Source: Pseudolactococcus laudensis
GTDB lineage: Bacteria > Bacillota > Bacilli > Lactobacillales > Streptococcaceae
NCBI RefSeq assembly: GCF_013449735.1
Contig: NZ_JACBNY010000001.1
Coordinates: 248,001-312,000 of the forward strand
Length of the DNA: 64,000 bases
Direction of reading: 5' to 3'
The translations under genes and the position numbers were made by a program. Position 1 is the stretch's first letter, and every line of letters starts with the position of its first letter. The notes beneath the pieces were generated by a model. It saw nothing but the letters and a program-made list of their open reading frames with translations, ran no database searches and was not told the DNA's origin. Shown piece by piece: positions 9,321-17,299 of the stretch.

Positions 9321-9515
9321 TTTTTCTTACTACTCTACGATTTATCTAAAAATAATACAGAAATAGGTCATAAACTGTTTCAATTAATGTCGGAAATCAT
9401 TCTGTAATGCTCCTTATATTTTGGATATTGAGTCCAGTTTAGGGATTTACTTTACTCAAACTCTTTCTGAGTATAATGATGCAGTCAAATAAAGCAAGTT
9501 AGACAATTATATATT

Positions 9516-10207
9516 TTAAAATCTATTTCGCGTTTTAAATATTTCAACTATAGGAAACTGCTGGATGACGTAGACTACAATAGTGGTCATGATAATCTTG
9601 AGTGCAGTGCCTTGCCAATAAGCAGGAATTTCATAGCGCCAAATATCAAGATGAAATACATGAAGTAGCCTCGGAATAATTAGACCAAGCATCGTAACCA
9701 CCCAAATGAGGTAATGCGTTCTTCTACGCATTTTTTGATTAAAGACACCATGACTTATTATGGATGATGTGATGATAAAGGTAAAGAGAATCAAATAAAT
9801 CGTCATGATGAGGACGGCTAAAAGTGAGATATAATAATGGTCGATGCCATTCATTTCATATGTATAGGTACTAGAAATAAATAGTATTGTACCTAAAAAT
9901 GATATCAAGAGTAAGAAATGTGTTTTGAATAGGTGGCTGATCTTATCATTGGGCAAGGATTTTAGAATTTCCTGTGCTGTTTCTTTTGGCTGATTGCCGA
10001 AAAAAGTTTCTGCTGAAAGACCTTCTAAATCAGCGATTTTTAAATCATTTGCGATTTCATTGATTTTAAGTTCAAGACTTAAGGCATTTTTGAGAAATCC
10101 TTTTGTTCGTAAATAACTCATCAAATCAAAGAAAAATTTACCATTATCAGGTGTTAAGGAGTTTAAAATCTGATAGGATTTTTCATGAGTTGTTTCGTTT
10201 TTGTCAT
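9516..10207 (-). pseudogene. DUF1129-type membrane protein, frameshifted near the N-terminus
   Basis: This is a paralogue of the upstream gene (shared GLSAE-FFG-QPK, NG(I/V)DH-Y-S-L and E(I/V)P--W blocks and about four hydrophobic segments). A well-spaced AAGGAAG site precedes an ATG at 10207, but that frame ends after 14 codons. One extra base in the five-T run at 10198-10202 would join it to the long frame and give exactly 230 residues, the length of the intact paralogue. The remaining open frame from the internal ATG at 10124 lacks a ribosome site. It is the last gene of the PadR operon. Real decay, phase variation or a sequencing error are all possible. Confidence 0.75.
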
Positions 10208-10225
10208 TGATACTTCCTTTCTTTC

Positions 10226-10918
10226 TTATAGTGATGATGATTTTCTGCTTTTACGAATTGTTAATATGGTGATGATAATCACGCTTGTCAGGTAAAGCAA
10301 TGTAGCAATCAATTGGCAATCAATCCAAAACATTGGCACTTCAAAACTCAGCCAGTGAATAGGATGTCCAAAGAGGAAGACGATAAAATAGAGTGTAGCA
10401 AAGATTAAGCAAGCTAGGACAATTATTTTTAAAAAATCTTTGGCAAATGCGGTAAAACTGATGACTTTAAAAACAAGATAGATTAACAAAGCAATAAGCG
10501 TAGGTGTCAAAATCGTAGATAGAATTGAGAAATAAGCATGGTCAACGCCATTGATAGTGCGTGTGCTGATACTAGATAGAAAGGCAACGAAGAAAACCGT
10601 GAGAAAAGACAGCAACAGATTATCTTTGATGACATCGCTAACTTTTTTATTAGGAATAGCGGCTAGAATTTCTTGACTTGCCTTTTTAGGCTGATGACCG
10701 AAAAAATCTTCAGCTGACAGACCATCTTGTTCAGCTTGGGCAAAATCATTGATGATTTCATTTAGTTTAAGGCCAAGCGCTGTTTCATCTTTAAAAATAT
10801 TGCCCCCATACATTGAGAGCATCAAATTTCTAACAAAGGCTTGGTTTTCTTTGTTTAAAGCATTTAGAGCAGTAACTGTATCGGTTTTTAATTGCTTTAT
10901 ATACGGTTGATTAGTCAT
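10226..10918 (-). CDS. DUF1129-type membrane protein of the PadR operon
   Basis: A 230-residue protein with a soluble helical N-terminal domain (about 1-105), including the LNEIINDFAQAEQDGLSAEDFFG pattern typical of DUF1129/HAAS-like proteins. About four membrane segments follow, with the conserved NGVDHAYFSIL motif between the first two. Its start lies four bases after the padR stop. PadR regulators next to such proteins often control envelope-stress or transporter modules; no function is known for this one. Confidence 0.75.
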   Translation of the reverse strand: MTNQPYIKQLKTDTVTALNALNKENQAFVRNLMLSMYGGNIFKDETALGLKLNEIINDFAQAEQDGLSAEDFFGHQPKKASQEILAAIPNKKVSDVIKDNLLLSFLTVFFVAFLSSISTRTINGVDHAYFSILSTILTPTLIALLIYLVFKVISFTAFAKDFLKIIVLACLIFATLYFIVFLFGHPIHWLSFEVPMFWIDCQLIATLLYLTSVIIITILTIRKSRKSSSL

Positions 10919-10922
10919 TTTT

Positions 10923-11255
10923 CTACCTCAAACTTTCAAAAATGTCGATATAAGTGCCAAATCTTGAAATAAAATCTGTTTTTGCTAATTTTCCATCTTT
11001 TGATAAAGCATAGTATTTGCGACTTGGTCCCTCGTCAGATTTTCGAGTTTCTGTTGTGACCCAATTATTTTTCTCAAACTTGGTAAGAATCGGATATATT
11101 GTCCCCATAGACACATCGTCAACCCCAATATCAGCAAATTTTTGTGAAATTTCATAACCGTACAGGTCAACTGACTGTCCGATAATCATGAGTAGAAACC
11201 CTTCAACAATGCCTTTTCGAAGTTGACTTTCATTGATATAGTCGATAATGACCAC
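10923..11255 (-). CDS. PadR-family transcriptional repressor
   Basis: A winged-helix regulator of about 110 residues: GIVEGFLLMIIGQSVDLYGYEISQKF, then MGTIYPILTKFEKNNWV and GPSRKYYALSKDGK (the PadR wing). It heads the operon with the two DUF1129-type genes. The start is uncertain. The clear AAAGGAAG site (11255-11262) is followed five bases later by ATT (11249), not ATG. GTG at 11255 overlaps the site, and ATGs at 11279 and 11309 fall inside the operators. I list the GTG as a compromise. Two CTATTATG-type palindromes upstream are probable autoregulatory sites. Confidence 0.8.
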   Translation of the reverse strand: MVIIDYINESQLRKGIVEGFLLMIIGQSVDLYGYEISQKFADIGVDDVSMGTIYPILTKFEKNNWVTTETRKSDEGPSRKYYALSKDGKLAKTDFISRFGTYIDIFESLR

Positions 11256-11263
11256 TTCCTTTG

Positions 11264-11319
11264 CTATTATGTATAACATAATAGTAGCAAAAAGATAGCT
11301 ATTATGCAAGACACAATAG
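11264..11319 (-). promoter_or_regulatory. Twin PadR operators
   Basis: Two inverted repeats of the same design: CTATTATG-N5-CATAATAG (11264-11284, perfect) and CTATTATG-N5-CACAATAG (11299-11319, one mismatch). They are centred 35 bp apart, directly upstream of padR. The layout fits two repressor dimers on the padR promoter. Confidence 0.7.
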
Positions 11320-11385
11320 CAAAGAAAGCAACAAAAAAAGCGCCCTCAAACGCTTTTGTTCAATATGTTTTCAGTTGTTGATGAA

Positions 11386-12006
11386 TCAATACCAACCATT
11401 GGCAAGGTGGAACTGCCAAGCAGCCTCCCACGAGCCGTAGCGGCCAGCGACATAAGCGTCGGCGACACGTTCTTGGTTAGATGGCGAGAAGTCACCACCG
11501 AGATAAGACGATGTCAGTTGGTAACGACCGTAGTATTGTCCGTTTTGTGCCGTGTAAGAGCCACCGGACTCAGTCATGGCGATCGCCTCTTTGGCTGAGT
11601 TTGCGGTAAAACCGTTGTTGGTCGAAATGCTTGCTGCAGGTTGTGCAACAGCTGCGACTGGGGCAGCAGCAGGTGAGCTAGTCACTGTACTTGTAGTAGC
11701 GGATGCTTTACTATTTGCCTTAGCATTTGTATCGAATTTGAGTTCTTGTCCGACGTAAATCAGGCTGATGTTATCTATTTTGTTAGCTGTAGCAATCGTT
11801 TGAACGTGCGTTTGGTCATGATAGAATTTTTCTGAAATGCTTGAAAGCGTATCACCAGATTGAACGGTGTAAGTGACTTGGTCAGCGCTAGCTGATTGGT
11901 TTGTCACGAATAGGCTGCTAGTAAAAAGTATGCCAGCTAGAAGTGCTACTGCTTTAATCGACAGTTTTGCTGGTGTGTTGTGTGTGTTGCTGTTATAAGT
12001 TTTCAT
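11386..12006 (-). CDS. Secreted LysM protein with transglycosylase/APF-like C-terminus
   Basis: A 206-residue exported cell-wall protein. It has a signal peptide (cleavage near SASA-DQ), one LysM peptidoglycan-binding domain (YTVQSGDTLSSISEKFY to LIYVGQEL, about 48-91), and an Ala/Ser/Thr-rich linker. The C-terminal domain resembles aggregation-promoting-factor or resuscitation-type transglycosylases: AIAMTESGGSY (Glu candidate catalytic), GRYQLTSSYLGGDFS and the terminal WQFHLANGWY. ATG 12006 is chosen because the signal peptide starts there; an in-frame ATG at 12078 would add 24 atypical residues. It probably acts in wall turnover. Confidence 0.85.
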   Translation of the reverse strand: MKTYNSNTHNTPAKLSIKAVALLAGILFTSSLFVTNQSASADQVTYTVQSGDTLSSISEKFYHDQTHVQTIATANKIDNISLIYVGQELKFDTNAKANSKASATTSTVTSSPAAAPVAAVAQPAASISTNNGFTANSAKEAIAMTESGGSYTAQNGQYYGRYQLTSSYLGGDFSPSNQERVADAYVAGRYGSWEAAWQFHLANGWY

Positions 12007-12108
12007 GTTCTTTATTCTATCAGATAATTTTAACCTTAATATGATAGATGCGTGAATTTTTAATGACGAATATGACAATTTATTACAAAAGGACTTTTAG
12101 AAATGTGC

Positions 12109-12157
12109 TATAATAGTAATAATTGAGTAAAAAATTGAGGTAACTATTATTATGTAA
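12109..12157 (+). promoter_or_regulatory. prfC promoter and start-stop mini-ORF in the leader
   Basis: TGC-TATAAT (12106-12114) is an extended -10. In the leader, TTGAGG (12135-12140) is followed by ATGTAA (12152-12157), a start codon directly followed by a stop. An eight-codon ORF (12177-12203) then ends just before the prfC ribosome site. Confidence 0.4.
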
Positions 12158-12213
12158 ACTAGACATCGAGTTAGACATGACAAGAGTTGATATAGACACT
12201 TAAAGGAAGAATA

Positions 12214-13770
12214 ATGACATTAGAAACAGATATTAAACGTAGACGCACTTTTGCTATCATCAGTCACCCGGATGCTGGTAAAACGACAATTACTGAGCAG
12301 TTGCTCTATTTTGGTGGTGAAATTCGTGAGGCGGGAACTGTTAAAGGTAAGAAAACAGGTCACTTTGCCAAGTCTGACTGGATGGATATTGAAAAACAAC
12401 GTGGGATTTCAGTGACCTCATCAGTGATGCAGTTTGACTATGCCGGCAAGCGCGTCAATATCCTAGATACACCAGGACATGAGGATTTTTCAGAAGATAC
12501 TTACCGAACTTTGATGGCGGTAGATGCTGCGGTCATGGTGATTGACAGTGCCAAGGGTATTGAGGCACAGACCAAAAAACTTTTCCAGGTTGTCAAACAA
12601 CGTGGTATTCCAGTCTTTACTTTCATCAATAAACTTGACCGTGATGGTCGTGAGCCGCTTGATTTGTTGGCGGAGTTGGAAGATGTCTTGGGCATTCTCT
12701 CAACGCCGATGAACTGGCCGATTGGGATGGGTAAAAACTTTGAAGGTCTCTATGACATGCACAATAAACGTTTGGAACTCTACAAAGGCGACACACGTTT
12801 TGTTGATTTTGAGCAGGGAGATCAAGTTTTTGCACAAAATCCGTTCTATCAACAAGCCAAAGATGATATCGAGTTGATGACGGAAGCTGGAAATCCTTTT
12901 GATGCTGAGGCAGTTCTTGCTGGTGATTTAACACCTGTCTTCTTTGGCTCAGCTTTGACGAATTTTGGTGTGCAAACTTTCCTAGATTCATTTTTAGACT
13001 ACGCACCAGAGCCGCAAGGGCACAAGACCACAACTGATGAGGTTGTGTCACCTACGACCCCTGAGTTTTCAGGTTTCGTTTTCAAAATTCAAGCTAACAT
13101 GGACCCACGTCACCGTGATCGCATCGCTTTTGTTCGGATTATTTCAGGCGAGTTTGAGCGTGGGATGTCGGTGAAACTGGCGCGTACTGGTAAGGCTGTT
13201 AAGCTGAGTAATGTGACGCAGTTTATGGCGGAGGCCCGTGAGAACGTGGAAAATGCCGTGGCAGGTGACATTATCGGGGTTTATGATACGGGGACTTACC
13301 AGGTTGGCGATACGCTGACGACGGGGCAGCTTAAAGTGGAATTTGAGCCACTACCAACTTTTACACCAGAACTTTTCATGAAAGTTTCAGCGAAAAACGT
13401 TATGAAGCAAAAATCTTTCCATAAAGGGATTGAGCAGTTGGTACAAGAGGGTGCGATTCAGCTTTATAAAAATTACCAAACAGGTGAGTATATGCTGGGT
13501 GCTGTCGGTCAACTTCAGTTTGAAGTGTTCCAACATCGTATGGTGGGCGAGTACAATGCTGAAGTGGTCATGACGCCGATGGGCAAAAAGACAGTGCGCT
13601 GGATTAAGCCAGAAGATTTGGATGAGCGCATGTCTAGCTCACGTAATATTTTGGCTAAAGACCGGTTTGACAATCCTTTATTCTTGTTTGAAAATCAGTT
13701 TGCAGAACGCTGGTTTGCGGACAAATATCCGGATGTTGTCTTGAGTGATACACCGTTTGTTGAGAGATAA
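12214..13770 (+). CDS. prfC: Peptide chain release factor 3
   Basis: Ribosomal GTPase that removes RF1/RF2 after peptide release. It is 518 residues, normal for RF3. G1 is SHPDAGKTT near 18, the switch region [12 protein letters not shown]3 DTPGHEDF near 90, and G4 [10 protein letters not shown] near 145. The C-terminal EF-G-like domain contains [10 protein letters not shown]. The ribosome site AAAGGAAG precedes the ATG at normal spacing. It is monocistronic, with a terminator at 13781. Confidence 0.96.
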   Translation: MTLETDIKRRRTFAIISHPDAGKTTITEQLLYFGGEIREAGTVKGKKTGHFAKSDWMDIEKQRGISVTSSVMQFDYAGKRVNILDTPGHEDFSEDTYRTLMAVDAAVMVIDSAKGIEAQTKKLFQVVKQRGIPVFTFINKLDRDGREPLDLLAELEDVLGILSTPMNWPIGMGKNFEGLYDMHNKRLELYKGDTRFVDFEQGDQVFAQNPFYQQAKDDIELMTEAGNPFDAEAVLAGDLTPVFFGSALTNFGVQTFLDSFLDYAPEPQGHKTTTDEVVSPTTPEFSGFVFKIQANMDPRHRDRIAFVRIISGEFERGMSVKLARTGKAVKLSNVTQFMAEARENVENAVAGDIIGVYDTGTYQVGDTLTTGQLKVEFEPLPTFTPELFMKVSAKNVMKQKSFHKGIEQLVQEGAIQLYKNYQTGEYMLGAVGQLQFEVFQHRMVGEYNAEVVMTPMGKKTVRWIKPEDLDERMSSSRNILAKDRFDNPLFLFENQFAERWFADKYPDVVLSDTPFVER

Positions 13771-13780
13771 TCAATAAATG

Positions 13781-13811
13781 AAATGTCGATGCTTATGTGT
13801 CGGCATTTTTT
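13781..13811 (+). terminator. prfC terminator
   Basis: AAATGTCGA pairs with TCGGCATTT across a short loop with one G-U pair, followed by T residues. Confidence 0.65.
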
Positions 13812-13858
13812 GATGTGAACCCTAAAATATAAACTTTTGAAATCAAGTATTGAGTGCT

Positions 13859-14223
13859 TGATATTTTGCGAAATTGGGCTTCTTTCTGGGAAACAATACG
13901 AAAAAGGTAAGAAATGTGCTGATATTTTGCGAAATTGGCATTCTTTCTGGGAAACAATACGAAAAAGGTAAGAAAAGTGTTGATATTTTGCGAAATTGGC
14001 ATTCTTTCTGGGAAACAATACGAAAAAGGTAAGAAAAGTGTTGATATTTTGCGAAATCGGGATTCTTTCTGGGAAACAATGCCAAAAAGGTAAGAAAAGT
14101 GTTGATATTTTGCGAAATTGGCATTCTTTCTGGGAAACAATACGAAAAAGGTAAGAAATGTGCTGATTTTTGACGAAATTGGGATTGTTTTGACAAAATA
14201 ATACGAAATCGGTAAAAAACCGT
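13859..14223. repeat. Tandem array of 61-bp repeats (five close copies plus one diverged)
   Basis: Units start at 13859, 13920, 13981, 14042 and 14103, each exactly 61 bp and nearly identical. A sixth of 60 bp at 14164 is diverged, and a seventh (from 14224) is barely recognisable. Each unit holds GCGAAATTGG and, about 31 bases on, TACGAAAAAGG. The sixth unit contains GATTGTTTTGACAAAATAAT then ACGAAATCGGTA, very like one half of the palindromic repeat at 9278. Because 61 is not a multiple of three, all three minus-strand frames read as repetitive open frames. These are not convincing proteins. Confidence 0.9.
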
Positions 14224-14373
14224 TGATTTCTCATATCTGTGATTACCATTGGGATAGATTAGGAAAAAAGTAATCTTTCCAGTTAAAATTCTTGTCAGTT
14301 TGATAGAATAAAAAATCGCATTTATCGTGAAAACGTATTCTTGAATGCATCCCTACCATTTACTCTAAAATTG

Positions 14374-14659
14374 TGCTATACTGATTAAGTTGTCCAATTG
14401 GGGCAACCGTCACCCAATGGAGTATTTGGATTGATAGACAACGTTTGAATTTAGACTGATGAAGTCTAGAGTTATCTATTGTATTTAGCGTTTTGAGCTT
14501 GTTTGCTTGAAATGCAGACAAGTTTTTATATATTGATAGTTGTGGCTGTCTCATTTTGAAGGCATCACTAGCTATCGAAGATGTGACACACTCGCATCTT
14601 CTCACAGAAAACTAGAAAAAATAACCGAAAACTCCACTTCTATATGAATGGAGAAACAC
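14374..14659 (+). promoter_or_regulatory. Long structured 5' leader of the helicase gene
   Basis: An extended -10 (TGC-TATACT, 14374-14382) starts a leader of about 270 nt. Inside it, CTTGTTTGC (14498-14506) pairs with GCAGACAAG (14514-14522), followed by TTTTT, a terminator-like element. GAAGATG (14577-14583) pairs with CATCTTC (14595-14601) shortly before the ribosome site. Long leaders are common for cold-shock genes. 14224-14370 shows nothing else. Confidence 0.5.
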
Positions 14660-16213
14660 TTGAAATTTACAGAACTCGGATTGTCAGAAGACATCCTATC
14701 AGCCATTGTTAAAGCTGGCTACGAAACACCAACACCAATTCAAGAACAAACAATCATGCTCGCCCTTGAAGGCAAAGATGTGATTGGTCAAGCCCAAACA
14801 GGTACTGGTAAAACAGCTGCCTTTGGTTTACCAACCTTGAATAAAATCGATGTTAACGGTGGATTACAAGCAATTGTTATTGCACCGACACGTGAATTAG
14901 CAGTACAGTCACAAGAAGAACTTTTCCGCTTTGGTCGCGATAAAGGGATCAAAGTTCGTTCAGTCTTTGGTGGTGCAAGCATCGACAAACAAATCAAAGC
15001 CCTTAAATCTGGTGCACATGTTGTTGTCGGCACACCAGGTCGTATGGTTGACTTGATTAAACGTCGTGCTTTGCAACTTGGCGACATCGAAACATTGATT
15101 CTTGATGAAGCAGATGAAATGTTGAACATGGGCTTTATTGATGATCTTGAATTCATCATCAAAGCGACACCAGCTGAACGCCAAACACTCTTGTTCTCAG
15201 CAACAATGCCTGATGCTATCAAGAAAATCGGCGTGAAATTCATGAAAGACCCACAACACGTTAAAATCGTTTCGAAAGAAATGACGTCTGACTTAATCGA
15301 TCAATACTATGTTAAAACAAAAGAATTCGAGAAATTCGATGTTTTGACACGTTTGATTGATGTGCAAAAACCTGAATTGGCAATTGTTTTTGGTCGGACT
15401 AAACGTCGTGTTGACGAAATCACACGTGGTTTGAAATTACTCGGCTACCGTGCTGAGGGTATCCATGGCGACTTGGCTCAACAAAAACGTTTGGCTGTCT
15501 TGCGTGATTTTAAAAATGACAACCTTGACGTTTTAGTCGCAACTGACGTTGCGGCACGTGGTTTGGATATCTCTGGTGTAACTCACGTTTATAACTACGA
15601 TATCACACAAGACCAAGAATCATATGTTCACCGTATCGGCCGTACTGGTCGTGCTGGTAAATCTGGTTTGTCAATCACTTTCGTGTCTAACAACGAAATG
15701 GGTTACTTACGTGCGATTGAGCGTTTGACTAAGAAAGAAATGAAAGGCATGAAGCCACCAACACGCGAAGAAGCTTACCAATCTAGCCTCGCTGTTGCTT
15801 TCGACGAAATCAAACGTGATTTGACTGATCCAAAAATCTCAGCTAAATTAGATAAATTTGATCAAGATGCTGAAAACTTACTTGCTGAATACGATGCGAA
15901 ACTTTTGGTTTCACTCTTGTTACAAGCCAAAGTTAACGATCCTGATACACGTCCTAAAGTAGAAATCGCTGCTGAAAAACCATTACCATTTAACGGTGAA
16001 GGTGGTAAAGGCGGCGGCCGTGGTGGCAATCGTGGCCGTGGTCGTAATGACCGTCGTGGTGGCGGTGGTTACAACCGTGACAAACGTGGTGGTGGTCGCG
16101 ACCGTGATGACCGCAACAAAAAAGATTACTACAAAAAAGATAAACAAAAAGTTCACCCTAAAGCGACTGAGAAGAAACCTGGTTTCGTGATTCGTAATAA
16201 AGGCGATAAATAA
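14660..16213 (+). CDS. cshA: DEAD-box RNA helicase (CshA type)
   Basis: ATP-dependent RNA helicase for mRNA decay, ribosome assembly and cold adaptation. The TTG at 14660 is favoured: GGAG (14650-14653) is then at six-base spacing and the protein begins with the family's KFTELGLS. The in-frame ATG at 14648 overlaps that site. The Q motif TPIQEQT, AQTGTGKTA near 46, DEAD in LDEADEML near 148, FSATMP, and HRIGRTGRAG are all present. The C-terminal tail (from about 445) is Gly/Arg-rich, then Lys-rich, for RNA binding. The 517-residue length fits. Confidence 0.93.
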   Translation: MKFTELGLSEDILSAIVKAGYETPTPIQEQTIMLALEGKDVIGQAQTGTGKTAAFGLPTLNKIDVNGGLQAIVIAPTRELAVQSQEELFRFGRDKGIKVRSVFGGASIDKQIKALKSGAHVVVGTPGRMVDLIKRRALQLGDIETLILDEADEMLNMGFIDDLEFIIKATPAERQTLLFSATMPDAIKKIGVKFMKDPQHVKIVSKEMTSDLIDQYYVKTKEFEKFDVLTRLIDVQKPELAIVFGRTKRRVDEITRGLKLLGYRAEGIHGDLAQQKRLAVLRDFKNDNLDVLVATDVAARGLDISGVTHVYNYDITQDQESYVHRIGRTGRAGKSGLSITFVSNNEMGYLRAIERLTKKEMKGMKPPTREEAYQSSLAVAFDEIKRDLTDPKISAKLDKFDQDAENLLAEYDAKLLVSLLLQAKVNDPDTRPKVEIAAEKPLPFNGEGGKGGGRGGNRGRGRNDRRGGGGYNRDKRGGGRDRDDRNKKDYYKKDKQKVHPKATEKKPGFVIRNKGDK

Positions 16214-16245
16214 GACGAGAGTAAACTGCTCACGTTACAAAACTG

Positions 16246-16266
16246 AAAAGTCGGCAACGGCTTTTT
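16246..16266 (+). terminator. Helicase gene terminator
   Basis: AAAAGTCG-GCAA-CGGCTTTTT, a short stem with one G-U pair and a T tract. Confidence 0.65.
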
Positions 16267-16384
16267 ATGTTATAATAAAATAAGTCTGTCCAATCTTGGA
16301 TAGTTAGTAAAAATAAATTCAGTCGTTGACAAATATACGCATTCAAGTATGTGTCAAGATTACCTTAAAACAGAAAGAAAAAAT

Positions 16385-17284
16385 ATGACTTTTAAATCAG
16401 GATTCGTTTCAATTATTGGCCGACCAAATGTCGGGAAATCAACCTTACTTAATCATGTGATGGGGCAAAAAATTGCTATCATGAGTGATAAGGCGCAGAC
16501 AACGCGTAATAAAATTCAAGGGATTTATACAACTGAGAATGAGCAAATTGTTTTCATTGATACGCCTGGGATTCACAAACCACATAACGCTTTAGGTGAT
16601 TATATGGTTGAGTCTGCCTATTCAACTTTGCGTGAAGTGGATACGGTTTTATTCATGGTGCCAGCTGATGAGCCCCGTGGTAAGGGTGACAATATGATTA
16701 TTGAGCGCTTGAAGCAAGCCAATGTCCCAGTGATTTTGGTTGTTAATAAAATTGATAAAGTGCATCCAGACCAACTTTTAGCACAAATCGATGATTTCCG
16801 TACACAAATGGACTTTAAAGAAGTTGTGCCGATTTCTGCTCTTGAGGGAAATAATACAGAAAAACTCCTTGAGATTCTGAAAAGTAATCTTGAAGAAGGT
16901 TTTAAATACTTCCCAGATGATATGATTACTGATCACCCTGAGCGTTTTCTGGTTGGTGAGATGATTCGGGAAAAAGTCTTGATTCTAACACGTGAAGAAG
17001 TCCCACATTCAATTGCTGTAACGGTTGATTCGATGAAACGTGATGAAGACACAGGGAAAATCCACATCATGGCGACGATTTATGTTGAGCGTAAGAGTCA
17101 AAAAGGGATTATTCTCGGTAAAGGTGGCGATATGATTCGTAAGGTCGGTAAAATGGCAAGACGTGATATCGAAGTCATGCTAGGCGATAAAGTTTATCTC
17201 GAAACTTGGGTAAAAATTAAGTCTAACTGGCGTGACAAAAAAATTGATATCCAGGCAATGGGTTATCGTAAGGATGATTTTTAA
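16385..17284 (+). CDS. era: Ribosome assembly GTPase Era
   Basis: A 299-residue GTPase that binds 16S rRNA during 30S maturation. G1 is GRPNVGKST near 12, DTPGIHKPH is the G3 region near 59, NKID is G4 near 121, and the KH domain ends with [21 protein letters not shown]. The ATG at 16385 gives the conserved MTFKSGFVS start; an upstream in-frame ATG at 16349 would add 12 atypical residues. The promoter is probably TATAAT at 16271-16276. The usual neighbour dgkA is not adjacent in view. Confidence 0.95.
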   Translation: MTFKSGFVSIIGRPNVGKSTLLNHVMGQKIAIMSDKAQTTRNKIQGIYTTENEQIVFIDTPGIHKPHNALGDYMVESAYSTLREVDTVLFMVPADEPRGKGDNMIIERLKQANVPVILVVNKIDKVHPDQLLAQIDDFRTQMDFKEVVPISALEGNNTEKLLEILKSNLEEGFKYFPDDMITDHPERFLVGEMIREKVLILTREEVPHSIAVTVDSMKRDEDTGKIHIMATIYVERKSQKGIILGKGGDMIRKVGKMARRDIEVMLGDKVYLETWVKIKSNWRDKKIDIQAMGYRKDDF

Positions 17285-17299
17285 GGGTGGCTGTCTAAA

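Noticed and set aside
13859-14223. Possible CRISPR array
   Set aside because: The units are contiguous 61-bp copies with no unique spacers and no cas genes nearby.
13695-14249. Repetitive minus-strand ORFs across the 61-bp array (up to 184 codons)
   Set aside because: All three minus frames are open because the period is not a multiple of three; there is no ribosome site, and the protein sequence is only the translated repeat.
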